A DNA stretch of 64,000 nt, from contig NZ_JAUSTW010000001.1 of NCBI RefSeq assembly GCF_030813055.1, forward strand, positions 62,001 through 126,000, given 5' to 3'. The translations under genes were made by a program, and so were the position numbers. Source of the stretch: Neobacillus ginsengisoli. Its GTDB lineage: Bacteria > Bacillota > Bacilli > Bacillales_B > DSM-18226. The notes under the pieces were generated by a model, which was not told where the DNA came from, made no database searches, and was given only the letters and a program-made list of their open reading frames with translations. Below, piece after piece: positions 36,319-44,987 of this stretch. The stretch's first letter is position 1. Every line of letters starts with the position of its first letter.

Positions 36319-36347
36319 TTGACAAAAATTATGATAAGATTTATTTT
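36319..36347 (+). promoter_or_regulatory. Putative sigma-A promoter of nifZ-thiI
   Basis: TTGACA (36319-36324), 17-bp spacer, TATTTT (36342-36347). Confidence 0.55.
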
Positions 36348-36382
36348 TGCGATGGGTTTTTGGTTAAGAATGGGGGAGGACC

Positions 36383-37525
36383 ATGATATATTTTGATAAT
36401 AGTGCAACTACCAAACCATATAAGGAAGTTTTAGATGCTTTTGTAACTGTATCGAGTGAATATTTTGGCAACCCATCCTCACTGCATGGTTTAGGGGGAC
36501 AGGCAGAAAAGCTTTTATTTCAAGCAAGGGCACAGGTAGCCGGTCATCTAAAAGTAAAACCATCTGAGATTTTTTTTACCTCCGGAGGTACTGAAAGTAA
36601 TAATTTGGCGATAAAGGGTGCGGCATTTTTGCACAAAAATAAAGGCCGCCATTTAATAACAACGAGGGTTGAACATGCATCTGTAAGAGCAACGATGGAG
36701 CAGCTTGAACTGAATGGATTTGAAATAACCTATCTCCCGGTTGAGAAGGATGGCAGAGTCAAAGTAAAAGAGGTTGAAAAAGCGGTAAAACAGGATACGA
36801 TATTAATCTCAATTATGCATGTGAATAATGAAGTTGGGACGATTCAACCAATTCAAGAAATTGGAGAGTTATTAAAAACAAATTCCTCCATTTTGTTCCA
36901 CGTCGACGCAGTACAAGGTATTGGGAAAGTACCCATTCATTTGCATGAAAGCAGGGTCGACCTTTGTTCTTTTTCAGGACATAAATTTCATGGATTAAAA
37001 GGTAGCGGGGCACTCTTTATCCGTGAGGGTGCAAGAATTTCCCCATTATTTACAGGCGGAAATCAGGAGTGGAAGATCCGCAGTGGTACGGAAAATGTAG
37101 CTGGAGCTGTAGCAATGGCAAAGGCGCTCCGAATGACATTTGAGAAAAATCAGTCAGGCATTGAAAGAATGAAAAAAGTTCAAAGCATTTTACGAGCAGG
37201 ACTTAGTTCGATGGAAGGTATACAAATTCATACCCCATTTGAACATGCAGCGCCGCATATTTTAAACTTTTCGGTTAAAGGAATGAAAGCTGAAGTTTTC
37301 ATTCATGCCCTTGAGGAAAAAGGAATTTATGTTTCAACGACAAGTGCCTGTTCTTCAAAGAAAAAATCACCGAGTAAAACTCTTTTAGCAATGGGTGTTT
37401 CCGAAGACTTAGCCGGAAGTGCCATTCGATTAAGCTTATCTTTTGATAATACAATTGAGGAAGCAAATACTGTCTTAATTGCCATTGAAGAGGCTGTACA
37501 ACATTTACGAAAGGTAATGAATTAG
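36383..37525 (+). CDS. nifZ: Cysteine desulfurase NifZ (IscS-like, ThiI partner)
   Basis: PLP enzyme that takes sulfur from cysteine and passes it as a persulfide. 380 residues: MIYFDNSATTKPY start, PLP-lysine in SFSGHKFHGLKG near 200, and active-site cysteine in SACSSKKKSPS near 322. The short active-site loop is typical of the thiI-associated desulfurase. Its stop codon directly abuts the thiI start, so the two form a tight operon supplying sulfur for 4-thiouridine in tRNA. Confidence 0.94.
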   Translation: MIYFDNSATTKPYKEVLDAFVTVSSEYFGNPSSLHGLGGQAEKLLFQARAQVAGHLKVKPSEIFFTSGGTESNNLAIKGAAFLHKNKGRHLITTRVEHASVRATMEQLELNGFEITYLPVEKDGRVKVKEVEKAVKQDTILISIMHVNNEVGTIQPIQEIGELLKTNSSILFHVDAVQGIGKVPIHLHESRVDLCSFSGHKFHGLKGSGALFIREGARISPLFTGGNQEWKIRSGTENVAGAVAMAKALRMTFEKNQSGIERMKKVQSILRAGLSSMEGIQIHTPFEHAAPHILNFSVKGMKAEVFIHALEEKGIYVSTTSACSSKKKSPSKTLLAMGVSEDLAGSAIRLSLSFDNTIEEANTVLIAIEEAVQHLRKVMN

Positions 37526-38731
37526 ATGAACTATGATCGCATACTGATTCGCTATGGAGAATTAACAACCAAAGGCAGAAACCGCAATAAATTTGTGGAT
37601 AAGCTAAGGAAAAGTATTAAAACCGCACTTTCTTCCTATCCAAAAATAAAAATGGAAGTCAGCCGGGACCGGATGTACGTTTTACTAAATGGCGAAAACG
37701 GAAAAGAGATAATTGAGCAATTAAAGAAAATATTTGGAATCCAGTCATTTAGTCCTGCTATTAAAGTCGAGCGGGACCTGTTGGAGATGAAAAAGGCCGC
37801 TCTTCAATTAGTCACCGGACTTTACCGGGAAGGTCAAACCTTCAAAATAACTGCAAAAAGGTCAGATAAAACCTTTGAGCTTGATACTGATGAAATCAAT
37901 CAAGCTTTTGGCGGTTATCTTTTAAAAAACATCCCAGGGATTAAAGTGGATGTAAAAAATCCTGATATTAATCTGCGAATTGAAGTTAGACAAGAAGCAG
38001 TATATTTATCCTGTGAGACGATTTTAGGTGCCGGCGGTCTTCCTGTTGGGTCAGGAGGAAAAGCGATGCTCATGCTTTCAGGCGGAATTGACAGTCCTGT
38101 TGCAGGCTACATGGCCATGAAAAGAGGTTTGGAAATCGAAGCAGTCCATTTTTTTAGTCCTCCATTTACGAGTGAAAGGTCTAAAGAAAAGGTAATTGAC
38201 TTGACGAAAAAACTATCTGAAATATATGGCTCCATGTCCCTTCATATTATCCCATTTACAGATATTCAGAAGGCAGTTAGGCACCAGGTGCCAGAAAATT
38301 ATTCGATGACAACGACAAGAAGATTAATGCTTAGAATTACCGATGAAATTAGAAGGAAACAAAATGGTTTGGCAATTATTACTGGTGAGAGTCTTGGTCA
38401 GGTAGCAAGCCAGACATTAGAAAGTATGTTTGCTATTAATGAAGTGACAAATACCCCAATATTAAGGCCTTTGATTACGATGGATAAAACAGATATAATA
38501 AAAATTGCTAAAGAAATTGATACCCATGATATCTCAATCAGACCATTTGAAGATTGCTGTACTATTTTTGTACCGGCATCTCCAAAAACAAAACCGCGAA
38601 GAGAGAAAGTGCAATATTACGAAAGCTTTTTTGATTTTGAAGCATTGATTCAAGAAGCAATTCAAAGGGTCGAAACCATTCATGTTAAACCTGAAACTAC
38701 TCAACAAAATGAGTTTAATGAATTATTTTAA
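37526..38731 (+). CDS. thiI: tRNA 4-thiouridine synthase ThiI
   Basis: 401 residues. N-terminal ferredoxin-like and THUMP domains (about 1-165) bind tRNA; the PP-loop ATPase motif MLSGGIDSPVAGY is near residues 182-194. It ends without the rhodanese domain of the E. coli enzyme, so the persulfide must come directly from a desulfurase, here NifZ upstream. Start ATG is immediately after the nifZ stop, implying translational coupling. Confidence 0.95.
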   Translation: MNYDRILIRYGELTTKGRNRNKFVDKLRKSIKTALSSYPKIKMEVSRDRMYVLLNGENGKEIIEQLKKIFGIQSFSPAIKVERDLLEMKKAALQLVTGLYREGQTFKITAKRSDKTFELDTDEINQAFGGYLLKNIPGIKVDVKNPDINLRIEVRQEAVYLSCETILGAGGLPVGSGGKAMLMLSGGIDSPVAGYMAMKRGLEIEAVHFFSPPFTSERSKEKVIDLTKKLSEIYGSMSLHIIPFTDIQKAVRHQVPENYSMTTTRRLMLRITDEIRRKQNGLAIITGESLGQVASQTLESMFAINEVTNTPILRPLITMDKTDIIKIAKEIDTHDISIRPFEDCCTIFVPASPKTKPRREKVQYYESFFDFEALIQEAIQRVETIHVKPETTQQNEFNELF

Positions 38732-38775
38732 TTAGTAAATATTAAATTTTGTGAATAATTACCAATTGTTTGTTA

Positions 38776-38805
38776 GAATGAAGCTTGTGTGTTCTACACA
38801 TTCTA
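38776..38805 (+). promoter_or_regulatory. Putative sigma-G promoter of sspA
   Basis: GAATG, 18-bp spacer, CATTCTA, matching the sigma-G pattern (-10 CATnnTA). It precedes the spore protein gene with a short leader. Confidence 0.55.
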
Positions 38806-38829
38806 TACTCACAAGGAGGTGATTATCAC

Positions 38830-39030
38830 ATGGCTAACAACAATTCATTAGTAGTTCCTGGTGTTGAACAAGCTCTTTCCCAAATGAAATACGAAATTGC
38901 AACTGAATTTGGTGTACAACTTGGTGGAGACACTACTTCACGTGCTAACGGTTCTGTTGGTGGTGAAATTACGAAGCGTTTAGTCGCAATGGCTGAGTCT
39001 CAATTAGGCGGCGGCGGATTTACTCGATAA
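38830..39030 (+). CDS. sspA: Alpha/beta-type small acid-soluble spore protein
   Basis: 66 residues that coat and protect forespore DNA and are degraded by GPR at germination. It starts [20 protein letters not shown], contains the GPR cleavage-like YEIATEFGV and the second signature [19 protein letters not shown] at 38830 follows CAAGGAGGTGA. Located after thiI as in B. subtilis; the sigma-G-like promoter fits forespore expression. Confidence 0.96.
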   Translation: MANNNSLVVPGVEQALSQMKYEIATEFGVQLGGDTTSRANGSVGGEITKRLVAMAESQLGGGGFTR

Positions 39031-39050
39031 AAAATAAATAATATGGCTAC

Positions 39051-39082
39051 AGAGGGCGGGAGTTAATCCCGCTCTCTTTTTT
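39051..39082 (+). terminator. Terminator after sspA
   Basis: AGAGGGCGGGA pairs with TCCCGCTCTCT (one mismatch) across GTTAA, followed by T's. Confidence 0.8.
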
Positions 39083-39186
39083 AGTGGATTTTAAAAATAT
39101 TTTGCAGGAATAATAATTTTAAATTTTTGAATAATTTTGTATAATAAATCTTGAGGGAACAATTATTTTTTAAAAGGGGGAGAATT

Positions 39187-40773
39187 ATGAAACGGGAAGA
39201 TTTAATTGCTCCAGAAAAGTATAATCTTGTTTCTGAAATGGAACGTTTTGCAAAAGATCCAAATAGATTGGCACTTAAATGGGAAAGTGAATCCGGTGAA
39301 ACAAAACAAGTTACATACGAACAATTATTGAAAAAGGTGAACCAAGCAGGAAATGCATTTGTTCAAAATGGATTGAAAAAAGGCGATGTCGTTCTTGTTA
39401 TCGTCCCGCGCTTGGTTGAAGCCTATGTTGTTTATTTAGCAGCGTTAAAAGCCGGTATGGTCGTAATTCCAAGTTCTGAAATGCTAAGAGAAAAGGATCT
39501 GCAATACCGTATTACACACGGTGATGTAAAAGCAGTAGTAAGTTATTATCCTTATGTAGACCAATTTAAACATATTACCAGCAGCCAGCCACTCGTTAAA
39601 TTTTCGATTGGCGGGGAAGAAGAAGGCTGGATTCTGTTAGATGACGAAATGAAAACGCTATCAGAGGGATTTTCTATGGCTGAAACGCATAGAGATGATA
39701 TGGCCTTTTTATCCTATACATCCGGAACGACAGGAAATCCAAAAGGTGTTGTGCATACTCATGGTTGGGCCTTTGCTCACTTAAGGACAGCAGCTGCAAA
39801 CTGGCTGAGTATAGAAGATGGAGATACCGTTTGGGCAACTGCAGGTCCCGGCTGGCAAAAGTGGATTTGGAGCCCATTCTTATCGGTACTTGGCTCGGGT
39901 GGAACCGGCCTAGTGTACAATGGAAAATTTGAACCGAAAAAGTATCTAAGTCTTCTGCAAAAATATAAGGTAAATGTCCTTTGCTGTACGCCGACTGAAT
40001 ATCGGTTAATGGCAAAGGTAGATAATTTAACAGAATATCAATTACCCAATCTTCATAGCGCAGTGTCAGCAGGGGAACCTTTGAATCGAGAAGTGATTGA
40101 TACATTTAGAAAGTATTTTAATGTTAATGTCCGTGATGGTTATGGACAAACGGAAAATACATTGTTAGTTGGCGTTACAAAGGGTATGGAGTTAAAATCC
40201 GGTTCGATGGGTAAGCCGACGCCCGGTAATAGGGTAGAAATCATCAATGAAGAGGGCGAAGTTTGTCCGGTAGGAGAAGTTGGCGATATTGCTGTACATG
40301 TTGAAACACCTGCCTTATTCAAAAACTATTACAAAGACCCGGAAAGAACAGTAATGCAATTCCGCGGTGATTATTATGTAACCGGTGATAAAGCGAAAAT
40401 GGATGAAGAAGGTTATTTCTGGTTTGAAGGCCGCAGTGATGATATTATTATTAGCTCGGGCTATACAATTGGACCTTTTGAAGTAGAGGATGCACTTGTT
40501 AAACATCCATTTGTTAAGGAATGTGCGGTAGTAGCAAGTCCTGATGAGATTCGCGGATTTATTGTTAAAGCGTTTGTTGTTTTACAAGAAGACATAGATT
40601 CGAATGATCCGGAATTGACAAAAAACCTGCAGGAGCACGTTAAAACTCTTACTGCACCATATAAGTATCCGCGGAAAATAGAATTCTTATCCGAGCTTCC
40701 GAAAACAACCTCCGGAAAAATTCGCCGGATTGAACTTCGTCAAAAAGAATTTGAATCAGTAAAGCAAAATTAA
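39187..40773 (+). CDS. ytcI: AMP-dependent acyl-CoA synthetase (YtcI-like)
   Basis: 528-residue member of the ANL superfamily, close to acetyl- or medium-chain acyl-CoA synthetases. It has the P-loop YTSGTTGNPKG near residues 177-187, DGYGQTENT near 317-325, YVTGDKAKMDEEGYFWFEGR near 397-416 and C-terminal PKTTSGKIRR with the catalytic lysine. The acid substrate is not predictable; it is a paralogue of acsA in this window. ATG at 39187 follows AAAAGGGGGAG. Monocistronic. Confidence 0.88.
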   Translation: MKREDLIAPEKYNLVSEMERFAKDPNRLALKWESESGETKQVTYEQLLKKVNQAGNAFVQNGLKKGDVVLVIVPRLVEAYVVYLAALKAGMVVIPSSEMLREKDLQYRITHGDVKAVVSYYPYVDQFKHITSSQPLVKFSIGGEEEGWILLDDEMKTLSEGFSMAETHRDDMAFLSYTSGTTGNPKGVVHTHGWAFAHLRTAAANWLSIEDGDTVWATAGPGWQKWIWSPFLSVLGSGGTGLVYNGKFEPKKYLSLLQKYKVNVLCCTPTEYRLMAKVDNLTEYQLPNLHSAVSAGEPLNREVIDTFRKYFNVNVRDGYGQTENTLLVGVTKGMELKSGSMGKPTPGNRVEIINEEGEVCPVGEVGDIAVHVETPALFKNYYKDPERTVMQFRGDYYVTGDKAKMDEEGYFWFEGRSDDIIISSGYTIGPFEVEDALVKHPFVKECAVVASPDEIRGFIVKAFVVLQEDIDSNDPELTKNLQEHVKTLTAPYKYPRKIEFLSELPKTTSGKIRRIELRQKEFESVKQN

Positions 40774-40786
40774 ATTTTATGAATCT

Positions 40787-40825
40787 AAAAAGCAGACGGG
40801 ATATGATATACCGACTGCTTTTTCT
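40787..40825 (+). terminator. Terminator after ytcI
   Basis: AAAAAGCAG and ACGG pair with CCG and CTGCTTTTT across GATATGATATA. Confidence 0.75.
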
Positions 40826-40858
40826 CTTTTTAATGAGTAAAAAAATCCCCGCTCCAAG

Positions 40859-40894
40859 TAGTTTCGAGATATAATAAATAATATTTCGAAACTA
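40859..40894. promoter_or_regulatory. Inverted repeat enclosing a TATAAT before rarD
   Basis: TAGTTTCGA-N18-TCGAAACTA is a perfect 9-bp inverted repeat. A TATAAT (40870-40875) lies between the arms, so a bound dimer would cover the promoter -10. No convincing -35 is seen. Confidence 0.45.
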
Positions 40895-40917
40895 GAAAGA
40901 ATAGGGGAACAAAATAT

Positions 40918-41850
40918 ATGAAAAAAAATGAAACAAAAATGGGGGTCATTTATGCTGGCTTTTCCTATATTTTATGGGGATTATTGCCGATTTACTGGAA
41001 GGTTTTAGATCATGTCAATGCCAAGGAGATACTCGCTAATCGTGTTTTTTGGTCGTTTATTTTTATGACGGTAATTCTTTTGTTAACGAAAAAATGGGTC
41101 CTTTTTCTTCAAACATTAAGAGGATTTACTAAGAACAAAAAACAAATGTATGCACTGATTCTTGCCTCGTTATTGATAAGTATTAATTGGTTTGTTTATA
41201 TTTGGGCTGTGAATAGCGGTCATATGATTGAGGCCAGCCTAGGATATTATATTAATCCACTTGTTAGTATTATTTTGGGGATGTTTGTACTAAAAGAAAA
41301 ATTAACAGCTTATCAATATATATCCTTCGTACTAGCTGTTGTCGGTGTGCTAATTATTTCTATTTCACATGGGCAAATCCCATGGATTGCAATTATTTTA
41401 GCATTATCCTTTGGCCTATATGGTTTAGCAAAAAAGCTTATTAACGTTGAATCGGCTGTTGGTTTAACTTTAGAGACATTGGTCGTAACACCAATTGCTG
41501 CTATTTATCTGGGATACTTATTCTATAATGGTTCCAGTTCATTTCTTACACAAAGTGCAGGAACCGACTTGTTTTTAATTGGTGCAGGTGCCGCTACTGC
41601 AGTGCCACTTCTTTATTTTGCAAAAGGTGCACAAAAAATTCCTTTATCCTTACTTGGATTCATCCAATATATCTCACCTACATTGACCTTGATTTTAGGG
41701 GTATTCGTCTACGATGAGCATTTTTCAAAAGTACAATTACTATCCTTCATGTTCATTTGGTTAGCGTTAACCATCTTCTCTCTTTCAAAGACGAAGTTAG
41801 TAGCTGAAAGAGAGTTTAAGTGGCGGAAAGAAAAAAAAGCAATCATGTAA
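40918..41850 (+). CDS. EamA/RarD family transporter
   Basis: 310-residue integral membrane protein with about ten hydrophobic helices (e.g. LLISINWFVYIWAVNSG; LGYYINPLVSIILGMFVL). This matches the RarD branch of the EamA/DMT superfamily of metabolite exporters. The conserved YINPL and EKLTAYQ segments are clear. Substrate unknown. AGGGGAA precedes the ATG. It is monocistronic behind an inverted repeat and ends at a terminator. Confidence 0.9.
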   Translation: MKKNETKMGVIYAGFSYILWGLLPIYWKVLDHVNAKEILANRVFWSFIFMTVILLLTKKWVLFLQTLRGFTKNKKQMYALILASLLISINWFVYIWAVNSGHMIEASLGYYINPLVSIILGMFVLKEKLTAYQYISFVLAVVGVLIISISHGQIPWIAIILALSFGLYGLAKKLINVESAVGLTLETLVVTPIAAIYLGYLFYNGSSSFLTQSAGTDLFLIGAGAATAVPLLYFAKGAQKIPLSLLGFIQYISPTLTLILGVFVYDEHFSKVQLLSFMFIWLALTIFSLSKTKLVAEREFKWRKEKKAIM

Positions 41851-41856
41851 TCGTTG

Positions 41857-41893
41857 AAAAACCTTATCTCACTAAAAATGGATAAGGTTTTTT
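41857..41893 (+). terminator. Terminator after rarD
   Basis: AAAACCTTATC pairs with GATAAGGTTTT across a 12-nt loop, with T-run. Confidence 0.8.
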
Positions 41894-41898
41894 ATTTT

Positions 41899-41960
41899 CT
41901 GTCTAGCTCTAGCGCCCCGTGACTAGTGTACTTCGCTAAAGGGAAGCTCCGCTTTTCTTA
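41899..41960. repeat. Dispersed structured repeat, copy R3
   Basis: Begins CTGTCTAGCTCTAGCGCC, contains GACTAGTGTACTTCGCTAA and ends GAAGCTCCGCTTTTCTTA. It lies between convergent rarD and nadK2 and reaches the nadK2 stop. Confidence 0.75.
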
Positions 41961-42761
41961 TAAGAATGTTCTCTTAACTTTATCCCAGAAAGAATTGTCT
42001 TTTAGTTTTAAGGTTTTTATTTTTTTATTACTAATTTTTATTTGAATTTTATCAACATGGCGAATGCTTAATGCTTCATTATCCATTCCCATTGTCGGGT
42101 AATCATTTCCTTCTGAGATGACCTTAAGCCCAAGGGTACGTTCACTGCCTAAGATGAAGGAAGAACCCAGCGTTCGGTAACGGTTGGTATTAACTGATGC
42201 CACCTCACTCACCTGCATACATGAAAGTAAAGGATCAACTATCGAACCGTTAACCGACTTATTATAGGCTGTACTTCCTGTAGGTGTAGCAACAATCAGA
42301 CCGTCACCGCGGAAGGTTTCCAGGTGGAGCTGGTCAACAAATACATCGACTACAAGTGTTTTAATAATCGATGAACGAATGCTGAATTCATTTAAGCAGG
42401 TGAAGGTTCCCTGTCCATCAACGGCAACCTCAATCGTTGGATAACGGCGAACTTCCAGATGCTCATTTGCAGTGATAAGCTCTATCATTTTGGACTCATC
42501 GGTGAGTAGGAAGTCACAATACATACTTAAATTATTTTTTGTTGAAATACCCGCATAAAGGCAGTCATCACGAAAGCCGGTTTTTCTTATAGCTTGAAGA
42601 AATGTACCATCATCACCGATGCTTGCAATAATGTTTGCTTTTCGATAATCCTCCACAATTGTAAAACCATACCGTTCCGCGAGATTAAAAAGGGGTGCTG
42701 CTTTAACAAGCATGTCCTCATCCCGCTTGTAATAGAAAAATATATTAAGTCTATTCTCCAT
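41958..42761 (-). CDS. nadK2: NAD kinase, second paralogue type (YtdI/PpnKB-like)
   Basis: Phosphorylates NAD to NADP. 267 residues starting MENRLNIFFYYKRDEDML. The nucleotide loop reads IASIGDDGTFLQ where the usual motif is GGDG, and the catalytic region FRGDGLIVATPTGSTAYNKS is intact. The B. cereus paralogue also has a GDD variant, as I recall. ATG at 42761 follows AGGGGGC. B. subtilis has two NAD kinases; this position corresponds to the second. Confidence 0.93.
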   Translation of the reverse strand: MENRLNIFFYYKRDEDMLVKAAPLFNLAERYGFTIVEDYRKANIIASIGDDGTFLQAIRKTGFRDDCLYAGISTKNNLSMYCDFLLTDESKMIELITANEHLEVRRYPTIEVAVDGQGTFTCLNEFSIRSSIIKTLVVDVFVDQLHLETFRGDGLIVATPTGSTAYNKSVNGSIVDPLLSCMQVSEVASVNTNRYRTLGSSFILGSERTLGLKVISEGNDYPTMGMDNEALSIRHVDKIQIKISNKKIKTLKLKDNSFWDKVKRTFL

Positions 42762-42926
42762 TTTTAGTGCCCCCTGTAATGTATCGAGTAACATATTATA
42801 ATTTTATCAACCAAATTTAATTTTGGTAAAATATTAATAATCTGAATTTAGTTTAACATTTTTTTAAATCAATATGAAATCATAAAATAAATTAAATTTT
42901 AGCGAGTTAAAGAGGGCTTAAAAGGT

Positions 42927-42959
42927 AAACCTATCAACTATGTTGATAGGTTTATTTTT
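42927..42959. terminator. Terminator-like hairpin between nadK2 and ytfI
   Basis: AAACCTATCAAC pairs perfectly with GTTGATAGGTTT across three bases and runs into a T-tract on the plus strand. It stands upstream of ytfI, with nothing on the plus strand to terminate except its own leader. Confidence 0.55.
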
Positions 42960-42993
42960 TTTCTGAAAGGCGATACTAATAGGCTGAAAGGTT

Positions 42994-43695
42994 GTGAATG
43001 AATTGATTTGGCTGACCATCGCACTTATATTTCTTTTGTTCATATTCATCCTTATCATTTTTACTAAATTAACAATTTCTATTAATTATTATCATCATAA
43101 TGATAACGATGACCTAAAAATTGAATTTAAAGTTTGGTTTGGTTTGATTAAATACAAAATTAATATTCCCTTGATAAAAATTGATGATAATTCTCCCAGT
43201 GTTATTGTTAAAAGGAAAAAGCCAAAGGAGCAGCCTGCAGACGAAACAAAAGATAAAAATGTCAATCAAATCACACCTGGTGATGTAATTAATACGTTAA
43301 AAACGGTAAAAGAATTATTGCACCAAGTTTTTAATTTGCATGTGGTTATTAGGAAGTTTTTTAGCAAAGTAACTATAAAACAATTTGAATGGCATTCAAT
43401 GATTGGTATTGGAGATGCAGCCTTTACAGGGACGCTGACTGGAGCACTGTGGGCTATCAAAGGCAGTATCGCAGGCATGCTAAGCCAGTATTTAAAGATG
43501 AAAGAAATGCCCAATTTAACGATTACTCCACATTTTCAATTAGCGGTATTACAAACACGTTTTACATGTATTTTTCAGTTTCGAATCGGGCAAGCTATTT
43601 TAGCAGGATTAAAACTGATTAAATTCTGGAGGGGCGGACGCCCGCATTTTAAATCAAAAACAAATTCTTCTAAGGAAAAAACTAAATCCGTTTGA
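42994..43695 (+). CDS. ytfI: DUF2953 membrane protein YtfI
   Basis: 233 residues, one N-terminal transmembrane helix (LIWLTIALIFLLFIFILIIF), then a soluble region with a lysine-rich segment near 72-90. It matches the DUF2953 protein found next to ytfJ in Bacillus; the link suggests a sporulation or germination role, not proven. Start GTG at 42994 behind GAAAGG. The ytfJ ATG lies 17 bases after its stop, so they form an operon. Confidence 0.85.
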   Translation: MNELIWLTIALIFLLFIFILIIFTKLTISINYYHHNDNDDLKIEFKVWFGLIKYKINIPLIKIDDNSPSVIVKRKKPKEQPADETKDKNVNQITPGDVINTLKTVKELLHQVFNLHVVIRKFFSKVTIKQFEWHSMIGIGDAAFTGTLTGALWAIKGSIAGMLSQYLKMKEMPNLTITPHFQLAVLQTRFTCIFQFRIGQAILAGLKLIKFWRGGRPHFKSKTNSSKEKTKSV

Positions 43696-43712
43696 ATGAG
43701 GAGGAAACAGAC

Positions 43713-44198
43713 ATGTCGGACCACCCAATCCAAGGTTTGATGACGACTGCAATGGAAAGCTTGAAAGAAATGATTGATGTAAATACAATTATTGGGGATC
43801 CTGTCGAGACCCCGGATGGAAGCGTTATTTTAACAGTTTCGAAGGTTGGATTTGGATTTGCCGCAGGTGGAAGTGAGTTTAAACTTGATAGCACACAGTC
43901 TCAATCACAAAATCAAAGCCAAGGTCAAAGCCAAAACCAAGGGCAAAATCAACCGAAACACCCATTTGGGGGAGGTAGTGGCGGAGGAGTTTCGATTACG
44001 CCTATTGCTTTTTTAATTGTTAACTCTCATGGAGTAAAAATGCTTCATTTAGATGAGAGCACCCATCTTTATGAGAAAATCTTAGAATTAGCACCTCAAG
44101 CTGTAGACAAAATTCAACAGATGTTTTCCAAGAAAGATGAAGTGAAAAATGAAAACCATACTCTAAACCATCAACCGAAAAACGATCTAGATTTATAA
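43713..44198 (+). CDS. ytfJ: GerW-family sporulation protein YtfJ
   Basis: About 161 residues with the conserved MSDHPIQGLMTTAMESLKEM start and GSVILTVSKVGFGFAAGGSE core of the YtfJ/GerW family, spore proteins needed for normal germination. The middle is a Gln/Ser/Asn-rich low-complexity stretch (SQSQNQSQGQSQNQGQNQ) followed by GGGSGGG. ATG at 43713 follows GAGGAGGAAA. Second gene of the ytfI-ytfJ pair. Confidence 0.92.
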   Translation: MSDHPIQGLMTTAMESLKEMIDVNTIIGDPVETPDGSVILTVSKVGFGFAAGGSEFKLDSTQSQSQNQSQGQSQNQGQNQPKHPFGGGSGGGVSITPIAFLIVNSHGVKMLHLDESTHLYEKILELAPQAVDKIQQMFSKKDEVKNENHTLNHQPKNDLDL

Positions 44199-44206
44199 CA
44201 TGACAG

Positions 44207-44244
44207 GTTAATCTCCCAGTTATAAAGGGGAGATTAACTTTTTT
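44207..44244 (+). terminator. Terminator after ytfJ
   Basis: GTTAATCTCCC pairs with GGGAGATTAAC across about ten bases, followed by TTTTTT. Confidence 0.8.
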
Positions 44245-44372
44245 CATGGATTAGGAAGTTTAAATAATTGCAAATAAGATTCTGAAAAGATATATTTACA
44301 CTGTACATATTTTTGGACGAAAGCGTTAACTTATTGCGCTTAAGCCTAAACGACAAAGGAGGATGTAATACC

Positions 44373-44873
44373 ATGGCAAACGTTACATTTGGAGGAAATC
44401 CGGTTACATTACTAGGCAATGAAGTAAAGGTAGGAGACAAGGCTCCTAATTTCACAGTGCTTGCAAATGATCGATCAGAAGTTACGTTAAACGATACAAA
44501 GGGACAGGTACGTTTAATCACATCTGTTCCTTCATTAGATACGGGTGTTTGTGATGCAGAAACTCGCCGTTTTAATGAGGAAGCTAATAAATTAGGAAAT
44601 GTGAAAATCCTAACCATTAGCTGTGACCTACCATTTGCACAAAAACGCTGGTGTGCTGCAGCCGGTATCGAAAATGTTCAAACATTATCGGACCATCGCG
44701 ACCTATCATTTGGTGAAGCATACGGAGTTGCAATGCAAGAACATAGATTATTAGCACGTGCTGTATTTGTTGTTGATTCAACGGACACAGTAACATATGT
44801 AGAATATGTAAGTGAAGGAACCCATCACCCTAACTATGAAGCTGCAATTGAAGCTGCCAAAGCTGCAAAGTAA
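44373..44873 (+). CDS. tpx: Thiol peroxidase Tpx
   Basis: Atypical 2-Cys peroxiredoxin that reduces lipid and hydrogen peroxides with thioredoxin. 166 residues, [18 protein letters not shown] start, peroxidatic Cys60 in DTGVCDAET and resolving Cys94 in KRWCAAAG, the usual positions. ATG at 44373 follows AAAGGAGGATG. Monocistronic. Confidence 0.96.
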   Translation: MANVTFGGNPVTLLGNEVKVGDKAPNFTVLANDRSEVTLNDTKGQVRLITSVPSLDTGVCDAETRRFNEEANKLGNVKILTISCDLPFAQKRWCAAAGIENVQTLSDHRDLSFGEAYGVAMQEHRLLARAVFVVDSTDTVTYVEYVSEGTHHPNYEAAIEAAKAAK

Positions 44874-44883
44874 TTATATGATC

Positions 44884-44916
44884 AAAAGGGCCTCGTCAAA
44901 TGGCGGGGTCTTTTTT
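44884..44916 (+). terminator. Terminator after tpx
   Basis: AAAAGGGCCTCG pairs imperfectly with CGGGGTCTTTT, with T-run. Confidence 0.7.
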
Positions 44917-44987
44917 ACGTTTAACTTGTATAAATTATACTTACTCGTTTAAAATGGATAAGGAAAATTATGATAGGAGTAAATAAA

